Positions 1 to 8,873 of a stretch of DNA of 64,000 nucleotides are shown here, piece by piece. Made by a program: the position numbers and the translations under genes. Under the pieces are notes generated by a model. That model saw only the letters and a list, made by a program, of their open reading frames with translations. It was not told the DNA's origin and searched no databases. Origin of the DNA: Hyphomicrobiales bacterium (GTDB lineage: Bacteria; Pseudomonadota; Alphaproteobacteria; Rhizobiales; Rhizobiaceae); assembly GCA_900472605.1 (NCBI GenBank), contig UCJD01000013.1:37701-101700 (forward strand), given 5' to 3'. The stretch's first letter is position 1. Every line of letters starts with the position of its first letter.

Positions 1-1237
1 GTGTCAGCATCTCCTGGCCTGCAAGCCAGACATACTCAATGCCGGCGGCCAAGAGCGGCCCGGCGAGGTCGGCATGGACCTTCTGCGAGTATTCGCCCAT
101 CTCCAGCATATCGCCGAGCACGGCGATGCGCCGTCCCGACCCCGTCGGAACCGAGCTCGCGAGCAGCGCGATGGCCGCGCGCATCGAGGTCGGGTTGGCG
201 TTGTAGCTCTCGTCGATGACGGTGAAGCTGCCATGGCCGATCGACAGCTTGTGGCGGCGCCCCCTGCCCTTTTCAGCCTGCAGCGTTGCCAGCGAGGCGA
301 TGGCAGACTGCATATCCGCGCCGACGATCTTGACGACACCGAGTGCCGCCAGCGCGTTCTCGGCGATGTGCCGTCCGGGCGCGCCGATCGCCACCTCATG
401 CGTCTCGCCGTCGATGGTAATCCACAAGGTCGAGCTCTGGTCGCCGCCGTTGAACTCCGCCATGCGGAAATCCGCCTTGGCGTGCTGGCCGAAGGAATGG
501 ATGTGCTCGATGCCGCAGGCCTGCGCCGTGCGCTCGAGGAAATTGAATTGGTCGTTGTCGCGGTTGAGCACGGCATGACCACCCGGCACGACGCCCTCGA
601 AGATTTCCGCCTTGGCGGTGGCGATCTCGCGGATGCTCTTGAAATTGCCGAGATGCGCCGGGGCGATCGTGGTGATGACCGCGACATGCGGCTCGATCAT
701 CTTCACCAGCGGCCGGATCTCGTCCGGGTGGTTCATGCCCACTTCGAACACGCCGAAATAGGTGTCGAGCGGCATGCGCGCCAGCGTCAGCGGCACGCCC
801 CAGTGGTTGTTGAAGGACGCGACGGACGCATGCACCTTGCCCGATGGGGCGAGCACGCGGCGCAACATCTCCTTGGTGGTCGTCTTGCCGACGGAACCGG
901 TGACGGCAATGATCTGGGCACGTGAGCGAGCCCGTGCAGCAAGCCCGAGCTTGCCGAGCGCCACAAGCACGTCCTCGACGACGATCATCGGCACCGTCAG
1001 GCGGCCCATGGCCGGCAGCCGTGCCTCGCTGACGACGAGCAGAGCCGCGCCGTTGGCCATCGCCATGGATGCGTAGTCATGACCATCGACCCGGTCGCCT
1101 TTGATGGCGAAGAAGGCCTCGCCCGGCTGGATCGAGCGGCTGTCGATCGCAATCCCGGTGATTCCCTCCGGCAGGTTGCCGAACGGGCGGCCCGCCATGG
1201 CGGTGACCATGTCCTGCGTCGTCCAAAGCCAGTTCAC
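1..1237 (-). CDS. murF: UDP-N-acetylmuramoyl-tripeptide--D-alanyl-D-alanine ligase (partial)
   Basis: MurF adds D-Ala-D-Ala to the UDP-MurNAc-tripeptide, the last cytoplasmic step of peptidoglycan precursor synthesis. Only the first 412 codons lie in the window; the C-terminus runs off the left edge. The Mur-ligase P-loop [10 protein letters not shown] is visible at about residues 112-121, after an N-terminal domain with the DSRS element typical of MurE/MurF. The start is taken as GTG at 1237 (M-N-W-L-W-T-T-Q-D), which overlaps the murE stop codon by 4 bases (GTGA), so translation is probably coupled. Family assignment is firm from motif and position; the missing C-terminal domain could not be examined. 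Confidence 0.93.
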   Translation of the reverse strand, partial: MNWLWTTQDMVTAMAGRPFGNLPEGITGIAIDSRSIQPGEAFFAIKGDRVDGHDYASMAMANGAALLVVSEARLPAMGRLTVPMIVVEDVLVALGKLGLAARARSRAQIIAVTGSVGKTTTKEMLRRVLAPSGKVHASVASFNNHWGVPLTLARMPLDTYFGVFEVGMNHPDEIRPLVKMIEPHVAVITTIAPAHLGNFKSIREIATAKAEIFEGVVPGGHAVLNRDNDQFNFLERTAQACGIEHIHSFGQHAKADFRMAEFNGGDQSSTLWITIDGETHEVAIGAPGRHIAENALAALGVVKIVGADMQSAIASLATLQAEKGRGRRHKLSIGHGSFTVIDESYNANPTSMRAAIALLASSVPTGSGRRIAVLGDMLEMGEYSQKVHADLAGPLLAAGIEYVWLAGQEMLT

Positions 1238-2694
1238 GATTTCAGCTCCTCCAAAGCCTTGCGCAATTCGGCGTGATCCGAGAAAGGCAGCGTCACCGCG
1301 CCGATCGTCTGGCCTTCCTCATGTCCCTTGCCGGCCACGATCAGTGTATCGCCCGAGGTCAGCATGCTGACGGCCGCGTGGATTGCTTCGGCACGATCGG
1401 CAATCTCGGTCGCGCAGGTCGCCGCGGCCATGATCTCGGCGCGGATCGATGCCGGCTCCTCCGAGCGCGGATTGTCGTCGGTGACGATAACCACGTCGGC
1501 CAGCCGGCAGGCGATCTCGCCCATGATCGGACGCTTGCCGCGGTCGCGGTCGCCGCCGCACCCGAACACCACGATCACCCGACCGGTCGTGAACGGACGC
1601 ACCGATTCCAGCACGTTGGAAAGCGCGTCCGGCTTGTGGGCATAATCGACATAGGCGAGCGCGCCGTCCTTCGTATGACCGACAAGCTCGAGCCGGCCGG
1701 AAGCGCCCTGCAATTTCTCCAGTGCCGCCATCGCCACCTTGGCAGGGACGCCGGTCGACATGGCAAGACCAGCGGCGACAAGCGCGTTGGCGACCTGGAA
1801 ATCGCCGGCCAGCGGAATATCGACCTCGAAGATCTGCCCTTCGGCATGAATTTCGGCGACCTGCTTGTGACGGAAATGCTCGACCCGCTTCAGCGTCAGG
1901 TATTCGCCCTTGCGGCCGACGGTGCGTACCGTATGCCCGGCGTCGATCGCCGCCTTGATCGCCTGCTCGGACCACGCGTCATCGGAAAAGACGACAGCCG
2001 GCGAGCCCTGCGGCAGCAGCGTATCGAACAGCCGCATCTTGGCGGCCATGTAGTCCTCGATCGTCGGATGGTAATCCATGTGATCACGGCCGAGATTGGT
2101 GAAGGCAGCGGCAGCCAGCTTGACGCCGTCAAGCCGCGACTGGTCGAGACCATGGCTGGAGGCCTCCATCGAGGCATGCGTCACGCCTTCGTCGGCCAGT
2201 TCGGCGAGCAGCTTGTGCAGCGAGATAGGGTCCGGCGTCGTCAGAGAGCCGTAGTCGTTGCGGGTCGGCGAGACGACGCCCGTGGTGCCGATCATCGCGG
2301 CCGGATGGCCGGCGAAAGCCCAGATCTGCCGGGTGAAGGAGGCAACAGAGGTCTTGCCGGCGGTGCCCGTTACGGCAACCATCGTTTCAGGCTGCTTGCC
2401 GTAGAAATTGGACGCGGCGACCGACAGGAAGCGACGTGGTTCGCTGACCACGAGAACGGGAATGGACGCCTCGGCTGGATGCGAGGAGATGGCAACGACG
2501 GCACCGCGGGCGGCGGCATCGGCGATGAAGCCCGCTCCATCCGCCTTGGTGCCGGCGACCGCCAAGAAGGCCATGCCTGGCGCGATCTTGCGGCTGTCGG
2601 CGGAAAGGCCGGAAATCTCCAGCCCGCCCACCGGCCCGTTCAGTTGTTCCTTCATGTCCGGAAACGCATTCCCGGCGATGTCCCGCAGTTTCAT
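1234..2694 (-). CDS. murE: UDP-N-acetylmuramoyl-L-alanyl-D-glutamate--2,6-diaminopimelate ligase
   Basis: MurE adds meso-diaminopimelate to UDP-MurNAc-L-Ala-D-Glu in the cytoplasm. The 486-residue product has the ATP-binding loop VTGTAGKTS (about 108-116) and the DNPR motif (407-410), which in this family marks meso-DAP rather than lysine specificity. A further in-frame Met lies 19 codons upstream, but M-K-L-R-D-I at 2694 is the better start by family length and because the extra residues resemble intergenic sequence. The gene lies 67 bp downstream of ftsI and overlaps murF by 4 bases, as expected for a dcw operon. Confidence 0.96.
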   Translation of the reverse strand: MKLRDIAGNAFPDMKEQLNGPVGGLEISGLSADSRKIAPGMAFLAVAGTKADGAGFIADAAARGAVVAISSHPAEASIPVLVVSEPRRFLSVAASNFYGKQPETMVAVTGTAGKTSVASFTRQIWAFAGHPAAMIGTTGVVSPTRNDYGSLTTPDPISLHKLLAELADEGVTHASMEASSHGLDQSRLDGVKLAAAAFTNLGRDHMDYHPTIEDYMAAKMRLFDTLLPQGSPAVVFSDDAWSEQAIKAAIDAGHTVRTVGRKGEYLTLKRVEHFRHKQVAEIHAEGQIFEVDIPLAGDFQVANALVAAGLAMSTGVPAKVAMAALEKLQGASGRLELVGHTKDGALAYVDYAHKPDALSNVLESVRPFTTGRVIVVFGCGGDRDRGKRPIMGEIACRLADVVIVTDDNPRSEEPASIRAEIMAAATCATEIADRAEAIHAAVSMLTSGDTLIVAGKGHEEGQTIGAVTLPFSDHAELRKALEELKS

Positions 2695-2761
2695 CGAACG
2701 TACACTTCTCTCTCGCGCCGTTGCACCCCCATGGCGAATCGGCCGCGACATTCATCCAGAC

Positions 2762-4513
2762 TCAATAAGACACCAACATGGCCGATCCGTCGTCCCCGAA
2801 CTTCGGTTCCACACCGAGGATTGGCGCCGCGCGCGCGATGATGTTCTTGACCATGGGCGCCGCGGTATAGGCAGCGATGTTCTGGCCCTTTTCGCCATTG
2901 TGCGGCTCGTCGCAGAAGGTCAGCACCACGTACTGAGGATTCTCGATCGGGAATGCGGCCAGAAAGGCGTTGAAGTTGAGGTTTGTCGCGTAGCGACCGT
3001 TGACGACCTTGTCGGCTGTACCGGTCTTGCCGCCGACGTTGAAGCCGGGCACATCGGCATTGCGGCCGGAGCCCTTCACGCCGTTGACCTTGAAGAGATA
3101 GCGCACGTCGTCGCTGGTGCTCTTCTTGACGACCACCTCTGCCACCTCGTCGGCCTGGTCGCGATTGCGCGGCAGGAAGGTCGGCTCGATCAGCTTGCCG
3201 CCATTGACGAGTGCCGCACCGGCCACGGCCGTCTGCAGCGGCGTCGTCGAGACACCGTGGCCGAAGGAGATGGTCACCGAGTTGATCTTCTTCCAGACCT
3301 TCGGCTGGCTCGGCATCTTCACTTCGGGCAGCTCGGTCTTCATCTTGGTGAGAAGGCCGAGTTTGGTCAGATAATCCTTCTGCGCTTCCATCCCAACGAT
3401 GTCGATGATGCGAGCCGTGCCGACGTTGGACGAATACTGGAACACTTCAGGCAACGTCAGCCAGCGGCGCTGGCCGTGAAAGTCGTGAATGGTGAAGCCG
3501 CCAATACGGATCGGCTGCGTCGCGTCGAAGCTGGAATTGAGGTTGACCTTGCCGGTATCGAGCGCCATGGCGAGCGAGAAGGTCTTGAACGTCGAGCCCA
3601 TCTCGAACGTGCCGTTCGACATCCGGTTGAGCCAGCCTTCCTTGGCACCTTCAAGCGGGTTGTTCGGGTCGAAATCCGGCGCCGAGGCCATCCCCAGCAC
3701 TTCGCCGGTGTGGATGTCGAGAACGACTGCGCCCGCACCCTTGGCTTCATAGTTCTTCACCGCGTTGACCACGACATCGCGCACGATGTTCTGGACGCGG
3801 ATATCGATCGAAAGCTTGACCGGCTCCAGCGGCTGATCGCTGGTCATGCCGACCATTGCGAGATCGGCCAGCCCCTGGTCGTCGATATATTTCTCCATGC
3901 CGGCAACGCCGCGATTGTCGATGTTGACGTAACCAAGGATATGCGCGGCCGTGGCGCCACCCGGATAGAAGCGGCGCTTCTCCGGGCGGAAGCCGATACC
4001 GGGAATGCCGAGCGCGAGAATCTGGCTCTGCTGCTTCGGCGACAGCTGGCGGCGCAGCCAGGCGAAGTGTGAATTGCGGTTGGCGAGCTTCTTGTAGGTG
4101 CCCTTCATGTCGAGATCGGGCAGAACGGTCGTCAGCTTCTCGACGGCCTCGTCGGCATCGACGATCTTGTTCGGTTCGGCAAACAGCGAGACGGTGCGAA
4201 TATCGGTCGCCAGCACCTCGCCGTTGCGGTCGAGAATATCGGGGCGCGACGCCAGCAGGCGATCGGGCGGCAGGATGCTGGACACGACGTCAGGATCACG
4301 CACAGCGTATTCGACGAGGCGCCCGCCAATGACGCAGTAGACGCAGACGAAGGCGAAGGCCAGAAGGCCGACGCGGCTCTTGGCCTGGCCGCTGCGCTTC
4401 TTGCGCGAGCCCTGAATCGATACGCTAGCGGACGGCCCGCCGAACCGGCTGTACACGCCGGACGAAAAGTGGGCCTGGCTCTTGGCAACCATGATGCGTG
4501 AAAGAAAGGACAT
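2762..4513 (-). CDS. ftsI: Peptidoglycan D,D-transpeptidase FtsI (PBP3)
   Basis: This is the septal class B penicillin-binding protein. The 583-residue product has a basic cytoplasmic tail of about 47 residues, one membrane anchor (about 48-66), a PBP dimerisation region, and a transpeptidase domain. The three catalytic motifs are present: S307-T-F-K310 (nucleophile Ser307), S361-S-N363 and K496-T-G498. It starts 2 bp after the ftsL stop, consistent with co-translation. The length and order match rhizobial FtsI. It should act at the septum with the FtsL/FtsB/FtsQ complex. Confidence 0.96.
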   Translation of the reverse strand: MSFLSRIMVAKSQAHFSSGVYSRFGGPSASVSIQGSRKKRSGQAKSRVGLLAFAFVCVYCVIGGRLVEYAVRDPDVVSSILPPDRLLASRPDILDRNGEVLATDIRTVSLFAEPNKIVDADEAVEKLTTVLPDLDMKGTYKKLANRNSHFAWLRRQLSPKQQSQILALGIPGIGFRPEKRRFYPGGATAAHILGYVNIDNRGVAGMEKYIDDQGLADLAMVGMTSDQPLEPVKLSIDIRVQNIVRDVVVNAVKNYEAKGAGAVVLDIHTGEVLGMASAPDFDPNNPLEGAKEGWLNRMSNGTFEMGSTFKTFSLAMALDTGKVNLNSSFDATQPIRIGGFTIHDFHGQRRWLTLPEVFQYSSNVGTARIIDIVGMEAQKDYLTKLGLLTKMKTELPEVKMPSQPKVWKKINSVTISFGHGVSTTPLQTAVAGAALVNGGKLIEPTFLPRNRDQADEVAEVVVKKSTSDDVRYLFKVNGVKGSGRNADVPGFNVGGKTGTADKVVNGRYATNLNFNAFLAAFPIENPQYVVLTFCDEPHNGEKGQNIAAYTAAPMVKNIIARAAPILGVEPKFGDDGSAMLVSY

Positions 4514-4515
4514 CT

Positions 4516-4914
4516 CTACTCCACAGATCCGGTTGTCATTTCGTCTTCTTCCTCGACGGGCTTCGGCACGACCTTCGGCTTCGGCTTGCCGGTCTTGGCG
4601 TCGGCGATCTCCGGCACGGGCACCTGCGACTTCAGCATCGGCAACTCCCTGGCATGCACCAGCGAGGTCGAGACGGTCGGCTGCAGCTGCAGCTCGCTAT
4701 TGTAATTGTTGACCAGCCGCTCCAGCCGGTTCGGCTGCGATTGCAGCGCCCAGTCGGCCTTCAAGAGATCGATCGTGTCCTTCTCGAGCTTGATCTCCGC
4801 CTCGAGGCGGTGAACCTCCTCGAGCTTGAGTTCGGCCCGATGCTTGATCGTGTAGGTCACGGCGGCCGCGGCCGTCATGACGCCAACAAGAACGAGGTCG
4901 AAGGTTCTCAGCAT
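4516..4914 (-). CDS. ftsL: Cell division protein FtsL
   Basis: The 132-residue product is a small bitopic protein: a short N-terminal cytoplasmic segment, a membrane helix at about 6-24 and a charged, Leu-rich coiled-coil stretch at about 28-65. The tail is Pro/Lys/Glu-rich and ends in T-T-G-S-V-E. This architecture, and the position between rsmH and ftsI, identify FtsL although the sequence family is poorly conserved. The start M-L-R-T-F-D-L is 1 base from the rsmH stop. The reading frame stays open upstream, but only within rsmH sequence, so the longer form is rejected. Confidence 0.88.
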   Translation of the reverse strand: MLRTFDLVLVGVMTAAAAVTYTIKHRAELKLEEVHRLEAEIKLEKDTIDLLKADWALQSQPNRLERLVNNYNSELQLQPTVSTSLVHARELPMLKSQVPVPEIADAKTGKPKPKVVPKPVEEEDEMTTGSVE

Positions 4915-4915
4915 A

Positions 4916-5941
4916 TCAGGCTCCGAGCTTTCCGAGGCTTGCGAGGTTGGGCAGTCCGAAGATCGACATGTCGGCGGCTTCAGCGGGTGCGGTGGTTCGC
5001 AGACCCGCCCGCAGCTTGGCGGAACGCGCGCGCGGATTGAGCTCGGCTTCCGCGTCACTGGCCGACACCATCGGTTTGCCGATCCGGTCGAAGGTTGCGG
5101 CACGCTCATGCGCGATCGGCATGTGGCGCGAACCGCTGGCTTTGCCGGCGCGGTCGGAGAAGAAGGTCTTGACGATGCGGTCTTCCAGCGAATGGAAGGT
5201 GACGACCACGAGGCGACCGCCCGGCTTCAGCGACTGCTCGGCGGCGAACAGCGCCTGCGCCAGTTCGCCGAGCTCGTCGTTGACGAAGATGCGCAGCGCC
5301 TGGAACACCCGCGTCGCAGGATGGATCTTGTCCTTCATCTTGCGCGGCGTGACGATCTCGATCAGGCCGGCCAGATCGCGCGTCGTCTCGAACGGCTTGT
5401 CGGCGCGGCGCTTCTCGATCGCATGCGCGATGCGCGGCGACTGGCTTTCCTCGCCGAGGAAATGGAAGATGCGGATGAGTTCGGCCACCTTGGCGCGGTT
5501 GACGACGTCAGCGGCGGAAACGCCCGATGCCGACATGCGCATATCGAGCGGTCCGTTCTTCTGGAACGAGAAGCCGCGATCGGCTTCATCGATCTGCATG
5601 GAGGACACGCCGATATCGAGCACGACGCCATCGAGCCCGCCGGCGGGCGCATGGTCGGCCAGATTGGAGAACTGCGAGTGAATGAGCTTGAGGTGACCAC
5701 CACGGGCGGCAACCATCTCCTGGCCACCCGCAATCGCGGTCGGATCGCGATCGAGCGCGATCACGTCGGCGCCGGCATCGAGGATCGCCGACGTGTAGCC
5801 GCCAGCCCCAAACGTGCCATCGAGAATGACCTTGCCATCGACAGGCTCGAGCGCACTGAGAACCTCGTTGAGAAGAACCGGAATGTGGCGAACCGGTCCG
5901 CCACCGGCATCAGTTGAACCTTCGCCAGGATTCGCCACCAT
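4916..5941 (-). CDS. rsmH: 16S rRNA (cytosine1402-N4)-methyltransferase RsmH (MraW)
   Basis: RsmH uses SAM to methylate N4 of C1402 in the decoding centre of 16S rRNA. The 341-residue product begins M-V-A-N-P-G and carries H-I-P-V-L-L-N-E-V near residue 19, then the SAM-binding segment [10 protein letters not shown] (41-50), both diagnostic for MraW. The frame stays open far upstream through mraZ, but family length and the conserved N-terminus fix the start at 5941. The gap to mraZ is 14 bp and to ftsL 1 bp. Confidence 0.96.
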   Translation of the reverse strand: MVANPGEGSTDAGGGPVRHIPVLLNEVLSALEPVDGKVILDGTFGAGGYTSAILDAGADVIALDRDPTAIAGGQEMVAARGGHLKLIHSQFSNLADHAPAGGLDGVVLDIGVSSMQIDEADRGFSFQKNGPLDMRMSASGVSAADVVNRAKVAELIRIFHFLGEESQSPRIAHAIEKRRADKPFETTRDLAGLIEIVTPRKMKDKIHPATRVFQALRIFVNDELGELAQALFAAEQSLKPGGRLVVVTFHSLEDRIVKTFFSDRAGKASGSRHMPIAHERAATFDRIGKPMVSASDAEAELNPRARSAKLRAGLRTTAPAEAADMSIFGLPNLASLGKLGA

Positions 5942-5955
5942 TCCGTTCCCTCGTG

Positions 5956-6396
5956 TTACGAGGAACGCTTGCCCGCCAGCCTGCGCTCCTCTCGTGCCCG
6001 TGACTGGACAGCCTGAAATTCCTTCGGCTGCCACAGCTGAAAATGATCCGCCCGACCGACGAAGGTCACTTCGTCCGAGATACCGGTGAAGTCGCGGATG
6101 AACTCCGTGACCATCAGCCGCCCCTCGGCATCGAGCTTCATGAAGACCCCGCCCCCGTGAATGAGCAGCGACATCTCGTTTGCTCCCGGCGAAAACGGAT
6201 CTTCCGCAGCGATCTGCCGCTCGAATCTTTCGAGAAGATCCGAACCGCCGACGCTGATCGCCGGAAACACAAAATCCTGGAAGCAGTACAAATCCTGGAT
6301 ATTGCTCTGCGCCATCACCGATCGAAACGCCGCCGGCACGGAAACCCTGCCCTTGGAATCGATCCTGTTGGTCGCATGTGAAAGGAAGCGGCCCAT
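5956..6396 (-). CDS. mraZ: Transcriptional regulator MraZ
   Basis: MraZ is a dimeric-repeat AbrB-fold DNA-binding protein that represses the dcw promoter in the species studied. The 146-residue product starts M-G-R-F-L-S-H and has the first SpoVT-AbrB half ([14 protein letters not shown]) and the second half ([10 protein letters not shown]). Other in-frame starts exist at 6408 (M-F-R-V) and 6435. I prefer 6396 because the homologous N-terminus begins at this Met, but 6408, preceded by GGGAACGG, cannot be excluded. It is first in the mraZ-rsmH-ftsL-ftsI-murE-murF order. Confidence 0.93.
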   Translation of the reverse strand: MGRFLSHATNRIDSKGRVSVPAAFRSVMAQSNIQDLYCFQDFVFPAISVGGSDLLERFERQIAAEDPFSPGANEMSLLIHGGGVFMKLDAEGRLMVTEFIRDFTGISDEVTFVGRADHFQLWQPKEFQAVQSRAREERRLAGKRSS

Positions 6397-6572
6397 GACA
6401 CGAAACATCCGTTCCCGAAAGAGCCCGGGCAACAATCACGCGCCCCGAACCCCATTTCCCAGACACAGCTTCGCCAGCCGGATGAACGAAATTCCATCCA
6501 GCGCCCCCAGTAAGGAGTACGCCTCTACTTTGCGATTGGTGGGCACTTGATTGCCCTTGCGCAGTGCAGGAA

Positions 6573-6606
6573 TGGGATAACATGGGACCATATGGGCGTC
6601 AATGGG
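6573..6606 (-). promoter_or_regulatory. mraZ promoter with four TGGG MraZ-box repeats
   Basis: On the plus strand TGGG occurs at 6573, 6583, 6593 and 6603, exactly 10 bp apart. This matches the known MraZ operator style (TGGGN units with 5-nt spacers). On the minus strand the same bases hold TTGACG (6602-6597), 17 nt, then TATCCC (6579-6574), a plausible sigma-70 promoter for mraZ. Boxes and promoter overlap, so MraZ autorepression is the natural reading. The predicted 5' leader to mraZ would be about 165 nt. Promoter strength and start site are inferred. Confidence 0.72.
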
Positions 6607-6609
6607 AAA

Positions 6610-6978
6610 CGCCCGTCTCACGATGAGCGCAGTATCGAAAATTTATAAGCTGTTAAGTTTAACAAAGGGTTATGAACGCCCGAATTCCGACCGCCCAAAA
6701 CGCCCCAGAATGACGCCTTTGCGCAACATCAAAACATCAGCGGTTGCGGAAAATGAATTCGGGCACGCCGCACAGGTGAAAACTCGATAACGCAACTTTA
6801 AGTGCGTATCCCGGCACCAACCTGTCCAGCCACCTCCCCGCCCACACGCATGTGCTCATCCGGCACTTTTTTCCTACTATGGCGCTAACGTAAAATAATG
6901 TATTTTAGTTATCATGCATACACAAAGACAAAAACATATCCATTTGCAGAACAAACAAAGAAAACACGGAGAAACTCC
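6610..6978. other. Intergenic region between mraZ promoter and small Cys4 gene
   Basis: I see no convincing gene in this stretch. The only open frame (6602-6790, plus) lacks a ribosome site and any recognisable motif. The right half becomes AT-rich and holds a perfect 7-bp inverted repeat, TAAAATA-ATG-TATTTTA, at 6891-6907, about 70 bp before the next start codon. That repeat may be a promoter or operator of the small downstream gene. Confidence 0.4.
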
Positions 6979-7173
6979 ATGGCGAGTTTTAGCCTCAAGG
7001 GAATGTTATCTGGAATGAAGACGCCGAATACTCAGCCTCCGCTGAAGAAAGTCGGCATGACTTCTGAAATCCAGTGTGTAAACTGTGGAAAACTACTCAA
7101 GAGGTGGTCCGCACTTTCGCTTAGCACCAACGTTTGCGAGGAGTGTCTGCGCCAGCCGCCAACGTCTCACTGA
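6979..7173 (+). CDS. Small Cys4 (zinc-ribbon-like) protein of unknown function
   Basis: The 64-residue product is preceded by ACGGAGAAACTCC, a good ribosome site for the ATG at 6979; an upstream in-frame Met at 6898 has none. It contains two C-x-x-C pairs, C33-V-N-C36 and C53-E-E-C56, separated by 16 residues, the spacing of a small treble-clef or zinc-ribbon knuckle. The N-terminal 30 residues are basic and Pro/Gly-containing, with no signal peptide. Base composition is clearly lower in GC than the neighbours. I do not recognise a family. It converges on rnpB. It may be a small metal-binding or nucleic-acid-binding protein; that is inference. Confidence 0.6.
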   Translation: MASFSLKGMLSGMKTPNTQPPLKKVGMTSEIQCVNCGKLLKRWSALSLSTNVCEECLRQPPTSH

Positions 7174-7192
7174 GCCCGATAAGGGCCAGTGA
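7167..7192. terminator. Hairpin between small Cys4 gene and rnpB
   Basis: TCACTG-A-GCCC / GGGC-CAGTGA forms a 10-bp stem with one bulged A and a GATAA loop; it includes the stop codon of the small gene. Neither strand has a strong T-run directly after it, though rnpB is followed by TTGTCTTTTC before reaching it. It could end either convergent transcript; support is structural only. Confidence 0.35.
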
Positions 7193-7221
7193 AATCGTAT
7201 GGACAACAATGAAAAGACAAT

Positions 7222-7619
7222 CGCCAGTTGGCCTGTAAGCCGGGTTCTGTAAGGCTCCGGCCGAAACCGGAACGTGGCAGCCATTCCTCTGGGACAACGT
7301 TTGCACGTTGCCTCTCGCAACCCACCCGGATGACTGGCCTGGAAACCAGCCGGACGGCTTGCGCCGCCCGCGTCATCCCTATTCGGTCTTGCTCCCGGTG
7401 GGGTTTACCTTGCCATCGCCGTTGCCGGAGACGCGGTGGGCTCTTACCCCACCCTTTCACCCTTACCTGCCGAAGCAGGCGGTTTGCTTTCTGTGGCACT
7501 TTCCCTGAGGTCGCCCTCGCCGGACGTTATCCGGCACCGTGTTTCCGTGGAGCCCGGACTTTCCTCACCTTACCGTCTTTCGACATTGGTAAAGCGCGGC
7601 TGCCCGGCCAACTGGCCCG
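7222..7619 (-). ncRNA. rnpB: RNase P RNA (type A)
   Basis: This is the catalytic RNA of RNase P, which removes 5' leaders from tRNA precursors. Read on the minus strand it has the 5' conserved block GAGGAAAGTCCGGGCTCC with the following ACGG, the internal GTAAACCCC segment, and the 3' block ACAGAACCCGGCTTACAGGC. The ends pair as helix P1: GGCCAGTTGGCC at the 5' end with GGCCAACTGGC at the 3' end. The length of about 398 nt fits alphaproteobacterial type A RNAs. Ends are set by P1 and may be off by a few bases. Confidence 0.95.
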
Positions 7620-7623
7620 GCTC

Positions 7624-7652
7624 CCTTAGCGGAGACTGGGAGCGAATGCCAA
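7624..7652 (-). promoter_or_regulatory. Probable rnpB promoter
   Basis: On the minus strand TTGGCA (7652-7647), a 17-nt spacer and CTAAGG (7629-7624) lie so that transcription would start near 7617-7619, where helix P1 of the RNA begins. The -35 match is good and the -10 weak. The promoter sits only about 12 bp below the stop codon of the upstream oxidoreductase. Confidence 0.5.
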
Positions 7653-7664
7653 CAAAATATCGCG

Positions 7665-8861
7665 TCAGCCTTCGCGGAAATACGGTTTGAAATCCGTCGC
7701 GTAGCCCTGTCCGTTGATTCGACCTTCGAGCAGGAGCAACGCGCCGAGCCGGCCGATCTCGTCCGAACTCTTGGCAGCCGTGCCGCAACCGCCCGTCAGA
7801 ACGCCAATGCGCGGCGATGCGGTATAGCCAATCATCGGATGCCCGCTCTGTGTGAACGACACCACGCAGGAACCGCTTGATGTCGAGACCGGCCGCAACT
7901 CCGGCACGACCCGGTGGATCAACCGCGTCAGATGCGACTGGACGCTCTCGCGGCCATCGGTCTTGAACCACTCCCGCAGCTCCCACTCGCGGTCCAGCCT
8001 GACATCATCAGGATCGCCGCCGATCTTCATGTAGAGCTTACCGTCAGGATAGCGGATCGGCGGCAGCATGTAGAAATCGTCGAGACCATCGACGCCGTGC
8101 GAGATCAGCGACGGCATGCCGGCAAACCGCGCGGCGGCCGCCTCGTCAACTTCGTAGAAAGCGATGGTGCGCGCGTAAACCTTGAGATCAACCGGCTGCG
8201 GCAAGAGATTCTCCGCAATGGAAAAACCGCCGGCAGCGAGCAGCACCTTTTCGGCCCGATATGTCTTCCCCCCAGCCGTCTCGACGGCAACCAGACCACC
8301 CTCGTCGCGGATCGTCACCACGACCTCGCGAATAACGGAAGCTCCGGCCTTCTCGGCGGCGATCGACTGAGCCCGCACCAGATTGCGCGGGCTGATGTAG
8401 CCGGCGCCCGTCGCCTCGTGGACACCCTCGGTGCCGTCGGCAAACGCAAAGAATGGAAACCGCTCCTTAAGACCGCCAGCGTCGAGCAGCGCCGTTTCGA
8501 CATCAAGCGACCGTGCCGCCGCCGCTGTCCGCTCAACATAGGTGTCAGTCCCGCCGCGCCGAGGGCCGACCACAAGGCAGCCGGCAGGCGTATAGAAGGA
8601 AACGCCGCTCTCCCGCTCGATCTCGGCATAGCGGCCGATCGAGCGATTGGCGAGCAAAGCCCAATCGCGGTCGGGATCGATGGTGCGGGTGATGCGCCCC
8701 TCGTCGTAATGGCTGGCGAAAACCCCGTCATGCCGCTTGCGATCCGCAGGCTCGTCCGGGCCAATGACGCCAACACCATCGATCGACTTCGCCAGATGCC
8801 GTGCGGCGGCGGCGCCCATCATGCCACGGCCGACGATGATGTATTTGAAATCCACGCTCAT
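7665..8861 (-). CDS. FAD-dependent oxidoreductase (DAO family), copy 1
   Basis: The 398-residue product has the FAD dinucleotide fold at its N-terminus (G11-R-G-M-M-G16) and the overall plan of the DAO/glycine-sarcosine oxidase family, with R-Y-P-D-G-K and a C-terminal G-V-L-T-G-G-x-G segment. It would oxidise an amine or amino acid, but the substrate cannot be read from sequence. No signal peptide is seen. It lies 12 bp after its paralogue on the same strand, so the two form an operon. Shared blocks such as G-V-F-A-S-H-Y-D-E and S-P-R-I-x-V-L-T-G-G show tandem duplication followed by divergence. Confidence 0.85.
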   Translation of the reverse strand: MSVDFKYIIVGRGMMGAAAARHLAKSIDGVGVIGPDEPADRKRHDGVFASHYDEGRITRTIDPDRDWALLANRSIGRYAEIERESGVSFYTPAGCLVVGPRRGGTDTYVERTAAAARSLDVETALLDAGGLKERFPFFAFADGTEGVHEATGAGYISPRNLVRAQSIAAEKAGASVIREVVVTIRDEGGLVAVETAGGKTYRAEKVLLAAGGFSIAENLLPQPVDLKVYARTIAFYEVDEAAAARFAGMPSLISHGVDGLDDFYMLPPIRYPDGKLYMKIGGDPDDVRLDREWELREWFKTDGRESVQSHLTRLIHRVVPELRPVSTSSGSCVVSFTQSGHPMIGYTASPRIGVLTGGCGTAAKSSDEIGRLGALLLLEGRINGQGYATDFKPYFREG

Positions 8862-8873
8862 GACCGTCCCGAT

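Noticed and set aside
7228..7629. Plus-strand open frame of 133 codons over rnpB
   Set aside because: It lies opposite the RNase P RNA, a well-known source of spurious protein annotations.
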